From assembly GCF_019977295.1 (NCBI RefSeq), contig NZ_AP024651.1, forward strand, positions 2,666,001 to 2,730,000: 64,000 bases of DNA, given 5' to 3'. Both the position numbers and the translations under genes were made by a program. Source of the DNA: Arthrobacter sp. StoSoilB20. GTDB taxonomy: Bacteria; Actinomycetota; Actinomycetes; Actinomycetales; Micrococcaceae. This document shows positions 39,537 through 49,747 of the stretch, in pieces. The notes beneath the pieces were generated by a model. That model did no database searches. It worked only from the letters and a program-made list of their open reading frames with translations, and was not told the DNA's origin. The stretch's first letter is position 1; each line of letters starts with the position of its first letter.

Positions 39537-40372
39537 CAGCCGCCAGGAGCCCGTTTCAGGGGAGCCTGCCGGTACAGATAGCTGCCGTAGGGGGTAAATC
39601 CGGCCTGGGAATACAAAGACTGCGCCCCATGATTGGCAGCAGTAACAAGGAGCCAGAATCCCCTGAGGTCCCGCCCGGCGCCGGCATGCAACAAGGAGGC
39701 CAGAACCTGCGCCCCATAGCCTCGCCTGCGATGGGTCCCTGAGGTCGCCATGCTGTAAATGCCTCCCCAGCCGTCCACCAGGGCGAGACGTCCGACGGCG
39801 GCGGGGACGCCGTCGTCGTCCCTCACCATGGCGTACAGGGCCGGGCAGGCAGTGAGGATCCTGTGGGCGACCGACAATTCGGCGTCACCACCCCGGCCGT
39901 CAACTGACCACCACACATGGAGCCACTCGGCGGAGGGAAGATCGAGGAGTTCCACCGTTGATGATCCCTGCGGCACGTCCTGGACGCCGCGGACCATAAT
40001 CCTGGTTTCGGACTGCCTGGTGAAACGCTGCCGGTCAAGGACACTATTAAGGGCAGCATTACCGGTGTCGTCGAACACCTGGAAGATCAGGGGAAGCCGG
40101 CGGCGCCTGTACCACTCCGAAGCAGCCCGGACCGAGCGTTCAAGGCCGGCCGCCGCGTCAAGAGCAGGGCCTGCGTCAAGAGCAGGGCCTGCGTCGCTGC
40201 TGCCTCCTCCCCCTGCACTGTTGACCGGCCACACGGAATTGGCCCGCTGCGTCACACCGTTGGAAGCGCGGAGCACCCACTCCGCCGCAGCGTCGAGTAC
40301 AAGCTCTTCACGCTCAAGGGCCGGCCATGCCTTGTCCATGAGATTTTCCAGGAATGCCTGCCCTACCGCCAT
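39533..40372 (-). CDS. GNAT-family N-acetyltransferase
   Basis: 279 residues. The C-terminal half holds an acetyl-CoA-binding GNAT fold, with the motif A loop RRRGYGAQVLASLLHAGA near 230 and the following ANHGAQSLYSQAGFTPYGSYLYR. The N-terminal half has RASNGVTQRANSVWP, seen in one actinobacterial acetyltransferase group. An 18-bp tandem duplication encodes DAGPALDAGPAL (about 86-97). ATG 40372 has GAAAGG 9 nt upstream. Its stop shares CTAG with the convergent VLRF1-like gene. The substrate is unknown. Confidence 0.8.
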   Translation of the reverse strand: MAVGQAFLENLMDKAWPALEREELVLDAAAEWVLRASNGVTQRANSVWPVNSAGGGGSSDAGPALDAGPALDAAAGLERSVRAASEWYRRRRLPLIFQVFDDTGNAALNSVLDRQRFTRQSETRIMVRGVQDVPQGSSTVELLDLPSAEWLHVWWSVDGRGGDAELSVAHRILTACPALYAMVRDDDGVPAAVGRLALVDGWGGIYSMATSGTHRRRGYGAQVLASLLHAGAGRDLRGFWLLVTAANHGAQSLYSQAGFTPYGSYLYRQAPLKRAPGGC

Positions 40373-40425
40373 ATGGCAAGACCTTTCATCAGTCGCTAAA
40401 GGAGCCGGACACGGAAATGCCAAAA

Positions 40426-40447
40426 GCCCTCCACCGGAGTGGAGGGC
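40426..40447 (-). terminator. aspS rho-independent terminator
   Basis: 9-bp GC-rich stem (40426-40434 with 40439-40447), 4-nt loop, followed by TTTT on the minus strand, starting 14 nt after the aspS stop. It lies just before the GNAT gene start, so that gene needs its own promoter or read-through. Confidence 0.85.
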
Positions 40448-40460
40448 CATTGGCTGCTAC

Positions 40461-42254
40461 TTATTCGGACGCGGCGTCCGGCTTTGCTGCGGGCTTGGAT
40501 TCGGGCTTGAAGTCCACGCCCGCCTCCTTGCGCTGCTGCGGGGTGATCGGCGCCGGAGCAGCCGTGAGGGGGTCGTAGCCGTTGCCCGACTTCGGGAAGG
40601 CAATGACATCGCGGATGGACTCCACGCCGGCCAGCAAGGCCACTACACGGTCCCAGCCGAGGGCCATTCCGCCGTGGGGAGGCGCGCCGTACTTGAAGCC
40701 CTCAAGCAGGAAGCCGAACTTGGTTTCGGCGTCTTCCTTGTCCAGGCCCATGAGCTGGAACACGCGTTCCTGCACTTCGCGCTGGTGGATACGGATGGAA
40801 CCGCCGCCGATCTCGTTGCCGTTGCACACGATGTCGTAGGCGTAGGAGAGCGCGGACTCCGGGTCCTTGTCAAAGGTGTCCAGGAACTCGGGCTTCGGGG
40901 AGGTAAACGCGTGGTGCACAGCCGTCCATTGGCCACCACCCACGGCAACGTCACCGGAGGCAACGGCCGCAGCGGCGGGCTCGAACATGGGAGCATCCAC
41001 GATCCAGACAAATGCCCAGTCGTTGGGATCGATCAGCCCGGTGCGGTGGCCGATCTCCACGCGGGCAGCGCCGAGCAGCGCGCGCGCTGCCGACTTCTCC
41101 CCGGCGGCGAAGAAGATGCAGTCGCCCGGCTTGGCACCGACGGCGTCGGCCAGGCCGTCGCGCTCTGCCTCCGTGAGGTTCTTGGCAACGGGGCCGGCGA
41201 GTTCACCGTCCTCCTTGAACAGGACGTAGGCCAGGCCCTTGTGTCCACGCTGCTTGGCGAATTCCTGCCAGCCGTCCAGCGTCCGGCGAGGCTGTGAGGC
41301 TCCGCCGGGCATGACCACTGCGCCAACATAGGGGGCCTTGAAGACACCGAAGTTGGTGTCCTTGAAGAACTCAGTGAGCTCCGTCAGTTCCACGCCGAAA
41401 CGAAGGTCCGGCTTGTCGGAGCCGTACTTGGCCATGGCATCCAGGTAGGTCATGCGGCGGATCGGCGTGGGAACCTCAACGTCGATCAGCTGCCAGAGAG
41501 CCTTGACGATTGCTTCGCCCAGCTCGATGACGTCGTCCTGGTCCACGAAGCTGGCTTCGATATCCAACTGGGTGAACTCCGGCTGGCGGTCCGCGCGGAA
41601 GTCCTCATCGCGGTAGCAACGGGCAATCTGGTAATACTTTTCGAAGCCGCCAACCTGGAGCAGCTGCTTGAAAAGCTGCGGCGACTGCGGCAGGGCGTAC
41701 CAGGAACCCGGAGCAAGGCGTGCCGGAACAACGAAGTCGCGGGCGCCTTCCGGCGTCGAACGCGTCAACGTGGGCGTTTCGATTTCGACGTAGCCGCGCT
41801 GGTGCAGCAGTTCACGGGCCACGCGGTTGGCCTCTGAACGCAGGCGCATGTTGCGGGCGGGGCCCGGACGGCGAAGGTCCAGGTAACGGTGCTTCAGGCG
41901 GGCTTCCTCGCCGACTTCAACGTGTTCGTCGATCTGGAACGGAAGGGGCTCCGAGGTGTTGAGGATCACTACCGTCTCAGCGATGACCTCGATGTCGCCC
42001 GTGGCCAGAGCCGGGTTTTCGTTGCCTTCGGGACGCTTGTTGACGGTACCTGTCACCTGCAGGACGTACTCGTTCCGCAGGCCATGGAAGACCTCTTCCT
42101 CACGGACCACCACTTGGGCGACACCGGACGCGTCACGCAGGTCAACGAATGCAACGCCACCGTGATCACGGCGGCGGCCCACCCAGCCGGCCAGGGTAAC
42201 GGTTTGTCCAATGTGCTCGGAGCGAAGTGATCCGAGGTCATGTGTGCGCAGCAC
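40461..42254 (-). CDS. aspS: aspartyl-tRNA synthetase (AspRS, bacterial type)
   Basis: 597 residues. An N-terminal OB anticodon-binding domain ([21 protein letters not shown]) is followed by a class II core (motif 2 in [18 protein letters not shown], motif 3 in [15 protein letters not shown]) and the bacterial GAD insertion (about 300-420). The start is GTG 42254 with AAAGGA 5 nt upstream, giving [10 protein letters not shown]; the open frame beyond that is not coding. Downstream of hisS on the same strand. Confidence 0.96.
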   Translation of the reverse strand: MLRTHDLGSLRSEHIGQTVTLAGWVGRRRDHGGVAFVDLRDASGVAQVVVREEEVFHGLRNEYVLQVTGTVNKRPEGNENPALATGDIEVIAETVVILNTSEPLPFQIDEHVEVGEEARLKHRYLDLRRPGPARNMRLRSEANRVARELLHQRGYVEIETPTLTRSTPEGARDFVVPARLAPGSWYALPQSPQLFKQLLQVGGFEKYYQIARCYRDEDFRADRQPEFTQLDIEASFVDQDDVIELGEAIVKALWQLIDVEVPTPIRRMTYLDAMAKYGSDKPDLRFGVELTELTEFFKDTNFGVFKAPYVGAVVMPGGASQPRRTLDGWQEFAKQRGHKGLAYVLFKEDGELAGPVAKNLTEAERDGLADAVGAKPGDCIFFAAGEKSAARALLGAARVEIGHRTGLIDPNDWAFVWIVDAPMFEPAAAAVASGDVAVGGGQWTAVHHAFTSPKPEFLDTFDKDPESALSYAYDIVCNGNEIGGGSIRIHQREVQERVFQLMGLDKEDAETKFGFLLEGFKYGAPPHGGMALGWDRVVALLAGVESIRDVIAFPKSGNGYDPLTAAPAPITPQQRKEAGVDFKPESKPAAKPDAASE

Positions 42255-42329
42255 AGCATTCCTTTCAGCATGAAATTTATAGGGACCGCAGCAAAGACGG
42301 TCCCGTCCGAGTTTACCCGCCCCGGCCAC

Positions 42330-42352
42330 GGCTCCCGCCAAGGGGCGGAGCC
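42330..42352 (-). terminator. hairpin between hisS and aspS
   Basis: Stem 42330-42339/42344-42352 with one bulged base and a 4-nt loop, 27 nt after the hisS stop. No U tract; possible weak terminator or processing site. Confidence 0.5.
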
Positions 42353-42378
42353 AGCTATTTCTGTAAGCGATGCCTGTA

Positions 42379-43734
42379 TCAGGCGGTGGTGACGCGGACG
42401 TGCAAGTCCTCTTCCGACGGCGTCCAGATGGCAGGGTCGGCATCCACTTGCTCACCGGTGCGGATGTCCTTGACCTGGTGCTTGCCGTCGTCGTCGGTAA
42501 ACCACACGAACGGAATGCCGCGGCGGTCGGCAAACTTGATCTGCTTGCCGAATTTCTCGGCCTTTGCTGCAACTTCGGTCGCGATGCCCCTCCCCCGCAA
42601 TTGGGCAGCGATATCCTGGGCCGCAGACCAACTCTCATCGGTGTTCAGGGCAACCAGGACTGCCGTGGGCACCGACCGTGTGGCCACTGCCAGTTCCTGG
42701 CTGAGGATGCGCGAAACCAGGCGCGTCACACCGATGGACAGCCCGACGCCGGGGAACTTGCGGTTGCCCTTGCTGGCGAGGGCGTCGTATCGGCCACCGG
42801 AGCAAATCGAGCCAAGCTGCTCGTGGCCCACCAAGACCGTTTCGACCACAGTTCCCGTGTAGTAATCCAGTCCACGGGCAATACTCAAATCGGCAACCAC
42901 CTTGCCGGGTGCACGCTGGACGACCGCCTGGATGACCTGCTCCAGCTCGTTCAGGCCTTCCTCGAGGAGGTCGTCGGCGACTCCCAGTGCCCGGACCTCC
43001 TGGACGAACGAGGCATCTTCGGTGCGGATGCCGGCCAGTTGGAGGGCCAAACGAGCTTGTTCCTCCGTTGCGCCGAGCTCGCTCTTGAGCAGCCCGGCCA
43101 CCTTGTCGGCACCGATCTTTTCCAGTTTGTCGATGCTGCGCAGGACTCCGGCAGTGTCCGTCAGGCCGATGCCGCGGTAAAAACCTTCTGCCAATTTCCG
43201 GTTGTTGATGCGGAGCCGGAAATCCGGAATGGGCAATGCGCCCAGGGCCTCGGCGATCACCAGGGCAATCTCGACGTCGTAACGGAACGGCAAGTCGCCA
43301 TCGCCCACCACATCGATGTCCGCCTGGGTGAATTCACGGGCACGGCCCTCCTGCGGCCGCTCCCCACGCCATACCTTCTGAATCTGGTAGCGACGGAAAG
43401 GGAATGCCAGGTAGCCGGCATTCTCCACCACGTAGCGGGCGAACGGAACAGTGAGGTCGAAGTGCAACGCCAGGGCATTGGGATCTGCTTTATCCGATCC
43501 GTTTGGCTTGGCAGACTCGCCGTCGTCGTCCTGGAGCCGGCTCAGCCCATAGACCTCTTTGTCGATTTCGCCCTTGCGGAGCAGTTGTCCCACGGTCTCT
43601 ACCGCGCGGGTCTCGATGGAGGAGAACCCGTGCAACTCGAACGTCTTGCGGAGCGTATCCAGCACATGGAGCTCCACCAACCGCTCCTGGGGAAGCCACT
43701 CGGGGAATCCGGACAGGGAGGCGGTACGTGCCAT
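42379..43734 (-). CDS. hisS: histidyl-tRNA synthetase
   Basis: 451 residues, class II synthetase. Motif 1/2 regions are recognisable ([33 protein letters not shown] then [15 protein letters not shown]). The HisA motif is [15 protein letters not shown] follows, and an anticodon-binding domain forms the last 100 residues. A Lys/Ser/Asp-rich loop of about 15 residues sits at about 68-83. ATG 43734 with GAGGAGA 9 nt upstream. Confidence 0.96.
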   Translation of the reverse strand: MARTASLSGFPEWLPQERLVELHVLDTLRKTFELHGFSSIETRAVETVGQLLRKGEIDKEVYGLSRLQDDDGESAKPNGSDKADPNALALHFDLTVPFARYVVENAGYLAFPFRRYQIQKVWRGERPQEGRAREFTQADIDVVGDGDLPFRYDVEIALVIAEALGALPIPDFRLRINNRKLAEGFYRGIGLTDTAGVLRSIDKLEKIGADKVAGLLKSELGATEEQARLALQLAGIRTEDASFVQEVRALGVADDLLEEGLNELEQVIQAVVQRAPGKVVADLSIARGLDYYTGTVVETVLVGHEQLGSICSGGRYDALASKGNRKFPGVGLSIGVTRLVSRILSQELAVATRSVPTAVLVALNTDESWSAAQDIAAQLRGRGIATEVAAKAEKFGKQIKFADRRGIPFVWFTDDDGKHQVKDIRTGEQVDADPAIWTPSEEDLHVRVTTA

Positions 43735-43943
43735 GGTGGAAATGTCTCCTCGAAGAAATTGACGCTGTCCTGGCACCCGCAGCTTTTAAAACGCCCGTTC
43801 GGCGTTTACACCGCGGGCGTCCAGCCGGTCATGCATAAACTATGTGCGGCAGCCAGTTTATGCTTTCCGCGCGTGCACATCTAATGCAGCAAGCCCGGGT
43901 TCCTGTCGGCTGCCCCGGAAAGTGGACACAATCAGGAGGACTC

Positions 43944-44744
43944 TTGGCAACAAGGTCGCGGGATGACCGCGAAGCGAAACGGCGCATCAGGCAGATGGAA
44001 GCCAAGCGTGCCCTGCGGCAGGAACAGGGCAAGCGGCGCAAACGCGACAACGCCATCGCCATCGGTGCGGGTTCAGCGGCAGTGGTCCTCGCCGTCGTGC
44101 TTCAACTGACGGCCTTCAGCTCCAACCCGACCGAGGCAGAGTTTGCGGCGGCAGAAGCCGGACTCAGCTCTCCCTCTGCCTCCCCGTCCGCACCGGCATC
44201 CAACAGTGCCGATGTTCCCAGCCCGGATACCGCAGCGGGCAAGACCTTCACCGGTGAGTTGGCGCTGAACAGCGGCGTGGTGGGCATAGAACTCAATGGA
44301 ACGGCAGCACCCCAGGCGGCAGCGGTTTTCAAGTCGCTGGGCGACGCCAATTACTACAAAGGGAAGTTCTGCCACCGCCTGACGACGTCGGAGACGTTCG
44401 GGGTCCTGCAATGCGGCGCCACCTCCGAAGACGGTGCGGATGACCCCAACTACCGGTGGGGCCCCCTCGAAAACACCCCTGCTGACAACAAGTACCCGGC
44501 GGGAACCATTGCCGTGGCCCGCAGTGGCAACAACGCCTACGGCAACGGGCACCAGTTCTTTATCGTCTACAAGGACACCACCATTCCCGCTGACACCGCC
44601 GGCGGATACACCATTGTGGGCAAGGTAACCAGCGGACTGGACGTGGTCACCAACATCGCGGCCGCGGGCCTGAAAAGCGGCCAAAGCAGCACTGACGGCG
44701 CCCCTGTGGCACCTGTCACGATAGACTCGTTTTCTCTGAAGTAA
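43944..44744 (+). CDS. membrane-anchored cyclophilin-type peptidyl-prolyl isomerase
   Basis: 266 residues. A strongly basic cytoplasmic N-terminus (1-36) is followed by a membrane helix (about 38-58), a Ser/Pro linker and an extracytoplasmic cyclophilin domain (from about 105) with CHRLTTSETFGVLQCG and GTIAVARSGNNAYGNGHQFFIVY. The start is TTG 43944 with AGGAGG 4 nt upstream; the open frame upstream has no membrane-protein character. The topology suggests folding of exported proteins. Divergent from hisS, upstream of the DUF349 gene, the same neighbourhood as PpiB in mycobacteria. Confidence 0.88.
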   Translation: MATRSRDDREAKRRIRQMEAKRALRQEQGKRRKRDNAIAIGAGSAAVVLAVVLQLTAFSSNPTEAEFAAAEAGLSSPSASPSAPASNSADVPSPDTAAGKTFTGELALNSGVVGIELNGTAAPQAAAVFKSLGDANYYKGKFCHRLTTSETFGVLQCGATSEDGADDPNYRWGPLENTPADNKYPAGTIAVARSGNNAYGNGHQFFIVYKDTTIPADTAGGYTIVGKVTSGLDVVTNIAAAGLKSGQSSTDGAPVAPVTIDSFSLK

Positions 44745-44810
44745 CCAGCCCTTGGCCCCGGCCCGGGGTGCATTACCTTAGCAGTCCCTCCAAGCGAAAG
44801 ACTTTTAGCG

Positions 44811-46466
44811 GTGACAGACAGTCAGAAATCCGACGAAACAGCAGTAGAGGCCAACGAAGAAGAGGCAGTCGAGGCCAAGAGCCCCGACCCTGCCGAAACC
44901 ACCGTCGCGCCGGCAGCTGCACCAGAACAAGCACCCGTTGACGAGGCAGCTCCTGTGGACGAGCCAACGGCGCCCGCAGCGGAGCCGGCACCGGCGCCCG
45001 CAGGGGAGCCGGCACCGGCGCCCGCAGGGGAGCCGGCACCGGCGCCCGCAGCGGAGCCGGCAGCTGTTCCAGCCCCGGGGCCCGAATCAGTGGCAACAGA
45101 ACCGGCCGCACCGCGCCCGACACCATCCGTGGTCCCCACGCCCGCAGCGTTTGCCGCGCGCCCCAAGGCACCGGCCGCCGTCGTTCCTGCCGCTCCGGCC
45201 GTGTCCGCCGCCTCCCTTGCCGAGGCCGCCAAATGGGGCCGCGCTGAAGGTGATGGCCATGTGTTCCTGACGCTCGATGGTGAGGAAATCCCGGTCGGCC
45301 AGTATCCGGGAGTCAGCCCCGATGAGGCCTTGGGCTACTTTGCACGGAAGTTCGACGACATCATTGCCCAGGTAGTTCTGTTGGAACACCGGGTAGAATC
45401 CAAGGCTCCGGCCACGGACATGCAAAAGACTGTCACCCATCTTCGCGAGCAACTCGCAGAGCGCACCATGGTGGGCGACATCCGTTCCGCCGAAGCACGC
45501 TTGGATGCCCTTTCCACCCAGATCGTGGAGCTGGAAAAATCGGAGAAGGCAGCACACGAAGCCGTGCGGGCGGGCGAACTCGCAGCGCGTGAAGCGATCG
45601 TGTCCGAGGCAGAGACCATTGCCGGGCAGGATCCTGCCCAGATCCAGTGGAAGACCTCCAGCGCCCGCATGAACGAATTGTTTGAAACCTGGAAGGCGGC
45701 GCAGAAGAGCGGCGTACGCCTGGGCCGAAGCAACGAGGACGCCCTGTGGAAGCGGTTCCGTTCGGCCCGTACGGTCTTTGACCGCCACCGCCGCGCCTAC
45801 TTCTCGCAGCTGGACAGCAATAACTCGGCTGCCAAGTCCGCCAAGGAAGCCCTTATCGCGGAAGCCGAAGCCCTCTCCTCATCGACCGATTGGGGATTTG
45901 CCGCCGGCGAATACCGTCGGTTGATGGACCAATGGAAGGCCACGCCCCGTGCCAGCCGCAAGGATGACGACGCCCTGTGGGGACGCTTCCGCGCCGCCCA
46001 GGACGTTTTCTTCAGCAACCGCCAGGCCGCCAACGACCAGATCGACCAGGAGTACACAGCCAACCTGGTAGTCAAGGAACAGCTCGTGGCCGAGGCACAG
46101 GCCCTGCTGCCGATCAAGGACCTCAACGCAGCCAAGAAGTCCCTCCAGTCCATCAGGGACCGTTGGGAAGACGCCGGAAAGGTTCCCCGTGGCGACATGG
46201 GCCGGATCGAGGCGGGACTGCGCAAGGTTGAGGACGCGGTCAAGGAAGCCGAAGAAGAGAAGTGGCGCCGGAGCAACCCGGAGACCAAGGCACGCACGAA
46301 CAGTGCCCTTTCCCAGCTCGAAGCCGCCATCGCCGGCCTGAAGGATGACCTTGAGAAGGCGGAGAAGGCGGGCGACCAGCGCCGCATCAAGGCTGCCCGT
46401 GAGGCTCTGGAGGCCCGCCAGGCCTGGTTGGACCAGATCCAGCGCTCGGCAAGCGACCTCGCCTAG
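44811..46466 (+). CDS. DUF349-domain coiled-coil protein
   Basis: 551 residues, predicted cytoplasmic. Residues 1-130 are acidic and Pro/Ala-rich, including three 8-residue EPAPAPAG repeats (57-81). Three DUF349 modules then recur (about 255-330, 350-420, 425-495), each with the W-K...LW-x-RF-x-A pattern (SNEDALWKRFRSARTVFD; DDDALWGRFRAAQDVFF). The ends are long charged helices. GTG start, weak Shine-Dalgarno. DUF349 has no settled function; the domain is common near relA/rsh in actinobacteria. Confidence 0.85.
   Translation: MTDSQKSDETAVEANEEEAVEAKSPDPAETTVAPAAAPEQAPVDEAAPVDEPTAPAAEPAPAPAGEPAPAPAGEPAPAPAAEPAAVPAPGPESVATEPAAPRPTPSVVPTPAAFAARPKAPAAVVPAAPAVSAASLAEAAKWGRAEGDGHVFLTLDGEEIPVGQYPGVSPDEALGYFARKFDDIIAQVVLLEHRVESKAPATDMQKTVTHLREQLAERTMVGDIRSAEARLDALSTQIVELEKSEKAAHEAVRAGELAAREAIVSEAETIAGQDPAQIQWKTSSARMNELFETWKAAQKSGVRLGRSNEDALWKRFRSARTVFDRHRRAYFSQLDSNNSAAKSAKEALIAEAEALSSSTDWGFAAGEYRRLMDQWKATPRASRKDDDALWGRFRAAQDVFFSNRQAANDQIDQEYTANLVVKEQLVAEAQALLPIKDLNAAKKSLQSIRDRWEDAGKVPRGDMGRIEAGLRKVEDAVKEAEEEKWRRSNPETKARTNSALSQLEAAIAGLKDDLEKAEKAGDQRRIKAAREALEARQAWLDQIQRSASDLA
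44981..45052 (+). repeat. three 24-bp tandem repeats in the DUF349 gene
   Basis: Units 44981-45004, 45005-45028 and 45029-45052 are identical except for the last base and encode EPAPAPAG. A repeat-number polymorphism is likely; the frame is preserved. Confidence 0.9.
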
Positions 46467-46488
46467 CACTTCTGGACTTGCACTACCG

Positions 46489-46530
46489 CAGGCTCCGTTC
46501 CGGTTATCCACATAACCGGAACGGAGCCTG
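46489..46530 (+). terminator. 19-bp perfect hairpin after the DUF349 gene
   Basis: Arms 46489-46507 and 46512-46530 pair perfectly around CCAC, 22 nt past the DUF349 stop. There is no U tract on either strand. Probable transcription stop or RNA-stabilising stem. Confidence 0.7.
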
Positions 46531-46564
46531 TACTGCTTGGACGGGTGCACGCAATGATCAGTGG

Positions 46565-47194
46565 ATGGACCCCGTTGCCGCCGCCCCGCTTGCCGCCGCC
46601 CAGTTTGCCGCCGCCCAGCATTTATCGGAGCCGGTCATCCCGGAGCTCTACTCCCCCAACCGGATCTTTACGTGGAACGAACTCCAGAGCATGGCCTTTG
46701 ATGGCATCCTGCTGCCGCTCTACGGGAAGAGTTACGCCTCGCCGGGTACTGCTGTCACCCATCGCCTCCGGGCGCGCGCGGCGGCCTTGACCGTTCCTGA
46801 ACGTATCCGGACCAAGGTCGTTGCCGGCCGGCTCACAGCCGCGTGGATCTACGGCTGCGCCAAACCTCCGGAGCATCTCTCGCTCCTGGTGGATGCCAAG
46901 CACCGCATTTCAAGCTTGCGTGGAAGCACGGCATGCAGCCTCCACGAGGTCCGGCTCGGACAAATGGACGTTGTAAGCCTGGGCGGGATGCTGGTCAGCA
47001 GTCCGTTGCGCACCGCGTCCGACATCGCCCTTCATGTCGAGAGCGACAGGGCACTGCCCACCCTGAGGCGGCTGCTGGCCAAGGAAGACCTGGGCATCCG
47101 CCTGAGGCTCCTCATGCTCGCCGTAGAAGCCGCGCCCAGGGTTCCGCACAAACGACGTGCCCTGGCCACACTCACCCGGCTTGCAGCCGGCTAG
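46565..47194 (+). CDS. AbiEi-like protein (type IV antitoxin family) without a toxin partner
   Basis: 209 residues. The middle resembles actinobacterial AbiEi-type antitoxin/regulator proteins ([18 protein letters not shown] near 95, [20 protein letters not shown] near 150, then a helical C-terminus). An N-terminal [20 protein letters not shown] could be the winged-helix DNA-binding part. No AbiEii nucleotidyltransferase gene lies beside it. ATG 46565 has no clear Shine-Dalgarno. The stop shares CTAG with the convergent rsh stop. Moderate family confidence, function unproven. Confidence 0.6.
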   Translation: MDPVAAAPLAAAQFAAAQHLSEPVIPELYSPNRIFTWNELQSMAFDGILLPLYGKSYASPGTAVTHRLRARAAALTVPERIRTKVVAGRLTAAWIYGCAKPPEHLSLLVDAKHRISSLRGSTACSLHEVRLGQMDVVSLGGMLVSSPLRTASDIALHVESDRALPTLRRLLAKEDLGIRLRLLMLAVEAAPRVPHKRRALATLTRLAAG

Positions 47195-49584
47195 CTGCGT
47201 CTCCTGTTGCCAGTGGTTCGGTAGACATCAAAGACACCATCAATGCGGCGTACGGCATTCAGGACGTGGTGGAGGTACTTGGGATCGCCCATCTCGAAAG
47301 CGAACTTCGATATGGCAACCCTGTCGCTTGATGTATGCACCGAGGCAGCAAGGATATTGACGTGGTTCTCGGACAGAATCCGCGTCACGTCCGACAACAG
47401 GGACTTACGGTCCAATGCCTCCACCTGGATTTCCACCAGGAAGACGCTCGATTGGGTGGGAGCCCATTCAACTTCCACAATTCTGTCCGGCTGGTCCCGG
47501 AGCCCGGAAACGTTGGTGCAGTCCGTCCGGTGCACGGAAACGCCTGAGCCGCGGGTAACGAACCCCAGGATGGGATCCGGCGGGACGGGGGTGCAACAGC
47601 GGGCCAGTTTGACCCAGACGTCGCCAACACCGCGGACGATGACGCCGGAATCGGAGAATTTGGACTTGGCAACCTGCGTAGGAATGCTGACTTCGTCGAG
47701 GTCTTCGTCCGGTGTCTCGTGGCCGCCCAAGTGCTCGACGAGTTTTTCCATCACCGACTGCGCGGAGGTATGTCCGTCACCAACCCCTGCGTACAGCCCG
47801 GAGATATCGACATAGTGGAAATCCTCAGCCACGGCGGACAAGGCGTCGTGCGTCATAAGTCGCTGCAACGGAAGGTTCTGCTTCCGCATTGCACGGGTCA
47901 GCATGTCCTTTCCGCGGTCAATGGCTTCCTCGCGGCGTTCCTTGGTGAACCACTGGCGGATCTTGTTGCGTGCACGCGCCGACTTGACGAAGTGTTGCCA
48001 GTCCTGGCTGGGGCCGGCCCCTTCGGCCTTGGACGTGAAGATTTCAACCCAGTCGCCGTGGTTGAGCTCGCTGTTGAGCGGAACCAGTTTCCCGTTGACG
48101 CGGGCACCGATGGTCCTGTGGCCAACTTCGGTGTGGACCGCGTAGGCAAAATCGACAGGAGTCGATCCCGCGGGCAGGGCCATGACCTCACCTTTGGGGG
48201 TGAAGACAAAAACTTCGCGCGCGTTGATCTCATAGCGCAGGGAGTCCAGGAACTCTCCGGGATCGGAGGTTTCCTGCTGCCAATCCACCAAGGACCTCAA
48301 CCAGCCCATGTCCCCATCGCGAGGGCTGCCCGGGCCTTGGGCCGTGCGGTTGGGCTGGTCCTTGTACTTCCAGTGCGCTGCCACGCCGTACTCTGCCCTG
48401 CGGTGCATTTCATGGGTACGGATCTGGATTTCCACGGGCTTGCCGCCCGGGCCGATCACCGTGGTGTGCAGCGATTGGTACATGTTGAACTTGGGCATGG
48501 CGATGTAGTCCTTGAACCGGCCCGGAAGGGGGTTCCATCGCGAATGCAGGGTACCCAGTGCTGCGTAGCAATCCCGGACCGAGTCAACCAGGACGCGGAC
48601 ACCCATGAGGTCGTTGATGTCGTCGAAGTCCTTATCCCGGACGATCATCTTTTGGTAGATGGAGTAGTAGTGCTTGGGACGGCCGGTGATGGTCGCCTTG
48701 ATCCTCGCCGTCCGCAGGTCATCGGCGATCTGGTTACGGATGACACTGAGGCTCTTCTCGCGCTCAGGAGTCCGGTCCCCCACCATGCGCACGATTTCCT
48801 CGTAGACCTTGGGGTACAGGGCTGCGAAGGAGAGATCCTCGAGCTCCCACTTGATGGTGTTCATGCCAAGGCGGTGCGCCAGGGGTGCGAAAATCTCCAG
48901 CGTTTCACGCGCTTTGCGGGAGGATGACTCAGCCGAAACAAAACGCCAGGTACGTGCATTGTGAAGGCGGTCGGCCAGTTTGATCATCAGGACCCGGATG
49001 TCCTTGGCCATGGCCACAACCATCTTGCGGACGGTCTCGGACTGCGCGGCTTCACCAAAGCTGACCTTGTCCAGCTTGGTCACTCCATCCACCAGCATGG
49101 CGACCTCGGGACCAAAATCCCGCGTCAGGTCAGCCAGGGTGTACGGGGTGTCCTCCACGGTGTCGTGAAGCAATGCCGCTGCCAGGGTGGTACCTGTCAT
49201 GCCCAGCTCGGCCAGGATGGTGGCGACGGCCACGGGATGGGTGATGTAGGGATCACCGCTCTTGCGTTTCTGTCCCTGGTGGCTTCGTTCCGCAACCGTA
49301 AAGGCCCGCTGGATCAGGTCAAAGTCTTCTTTGGGGTTGTTGGCGCGCACCGTGCGCAGGAGAGGTTCCAGGATCGGCGAGTAAGGAGCCACGCCCCGAC
49401 CGGTCAGACGCGCCAGCCTTGATCGGGTACGTTCCCGCCGTCCGGGGAATGTGGGACGCACGCCAGGGGTATCAACCGGAACAGCTCCCGCAGTCCGTCC
49501 AGCCATGCTTGTTGCCGGGACTGCCACAGCATTGTGGCCGTCCTCCCCGCCCGCCGGTGGTGCCGACGTCGCACGTTCTTCCAC
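47191..49584 (-). CDS. rsh: bifunctional (p)ppGpp synthetase/hydrolase Rsh (RelA/SpoT)
   Basis: Stringent-response enzyme of about 797 residues. The HD hydrolase domain ([14 protein letters not shown], then [12 protein letters not shown]) is followed by the synthetase domain ([33 protein letters not shown]), TGS, helical and C-terminal ACT domains. The RxKD signature ([12 protein letters not shown]) marks a bifunctional enzyme. I chose GTG 49584 with GAGGGG 7 nt upstream; GTG 49599 is possible. A TAGACT -10-like box lies about 25 nt above. Confidence 0.95.
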   Translation of the reverse strand: MEERATSAPPAGGEDGHNAVAVPATSMAGRTAGAVPVDTPGVRPTFPGRRERTRSRLARLTGRGVAPYSPILEPLLRTVRANNPKEDFDLIQRAFTVAERSHQGQKRKSGDPYITHPVAVATILAELGMTGTTLAAALLHDTVEDTPYTLADLTRDFGPEVAMLVDGVTKLDKVSFGEAAQSETVRKMVVAMAKDIRVLMIKLADRLHNARTWRFVSAESSSRKARETLEIFAPLAHRLGMNTIKWELEDLSFAALYPKVYEEIVRMVGDRTPEREKSLSVIRNQIADDLRTARIKATITGRPKHYYSIYQKMIVRDKDFDDINDLMGVRVLVDSVRDCYAALGTLHSRWNPLPGRFKDYIAMPKFNMYQSLHTTVIGPGGKPVEIQIRTHEMHRRAEYGVAAHWKYKDQPNRTAQGPGSPRDGDMGWLRSLVDWQQETSDPGEFLDSLRYEINAREVFVFTPKGEVMALPAGSTPVDFAYAVHTEVGHRTIGARVNGKLVPLNSELNHGDWVEIFTSKAEGAGPSQDWQHFVKSARARNKIRQWFTKERREEAIDRGKDMLTRAMRKQNLPLQRLMTHDALSAVAEDFHYVDISGLYAGVGDGHTSAQSVMEKLVEHLGGHETPDEDLDEVSIPTQVAKSKFSDSGVIVRGVGDVWVKLARCCTPVPPDPILGFVTRGSGVSVHRTDCTNVSGLRDQPDRIVEVEWAPTQSSVFLVEIQVEALDRKSLLSDVTRILSENHVNILAASVHTSSDRVAISKFAFEMGDPKYLHHVLNAVRRIDGVFDVYRTTGNRRRS

Positions 49585-49680
49585 AGAAGTACCCCTCACA
49601 ACCGATTTAATTCTCCCAGTCTATTCCCGCAAGTGAATGCTTCTGCAAATGGAGGGCACATGACGGGAAGTCGGGCAAGT

Positions 49681-49722
49681 CAAAGAGCCGGCCTCCACAC
49701 ATGTGGGGAGGCCGGCTCTTTG
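49681..49722 (-). terminator. terminator after secF
   Basis: Perfect 16-bp stem (49681-49696 with 49707-49722) and a 10-nt loop, about 25 nt past the secF stop, with CTTTG on the exit side. It also separates secDF from rsh. Confidence 0.85.
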
Positions 49723-49747
49723 GTCCAACAGAGGCGTTGCAGGGAAG

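Noticed and set aside
42370-43884. 504-codon plus-strand frame opposite hisS
   Set aside because: Shadow of hisS with no domain and no ribosome-binding site.
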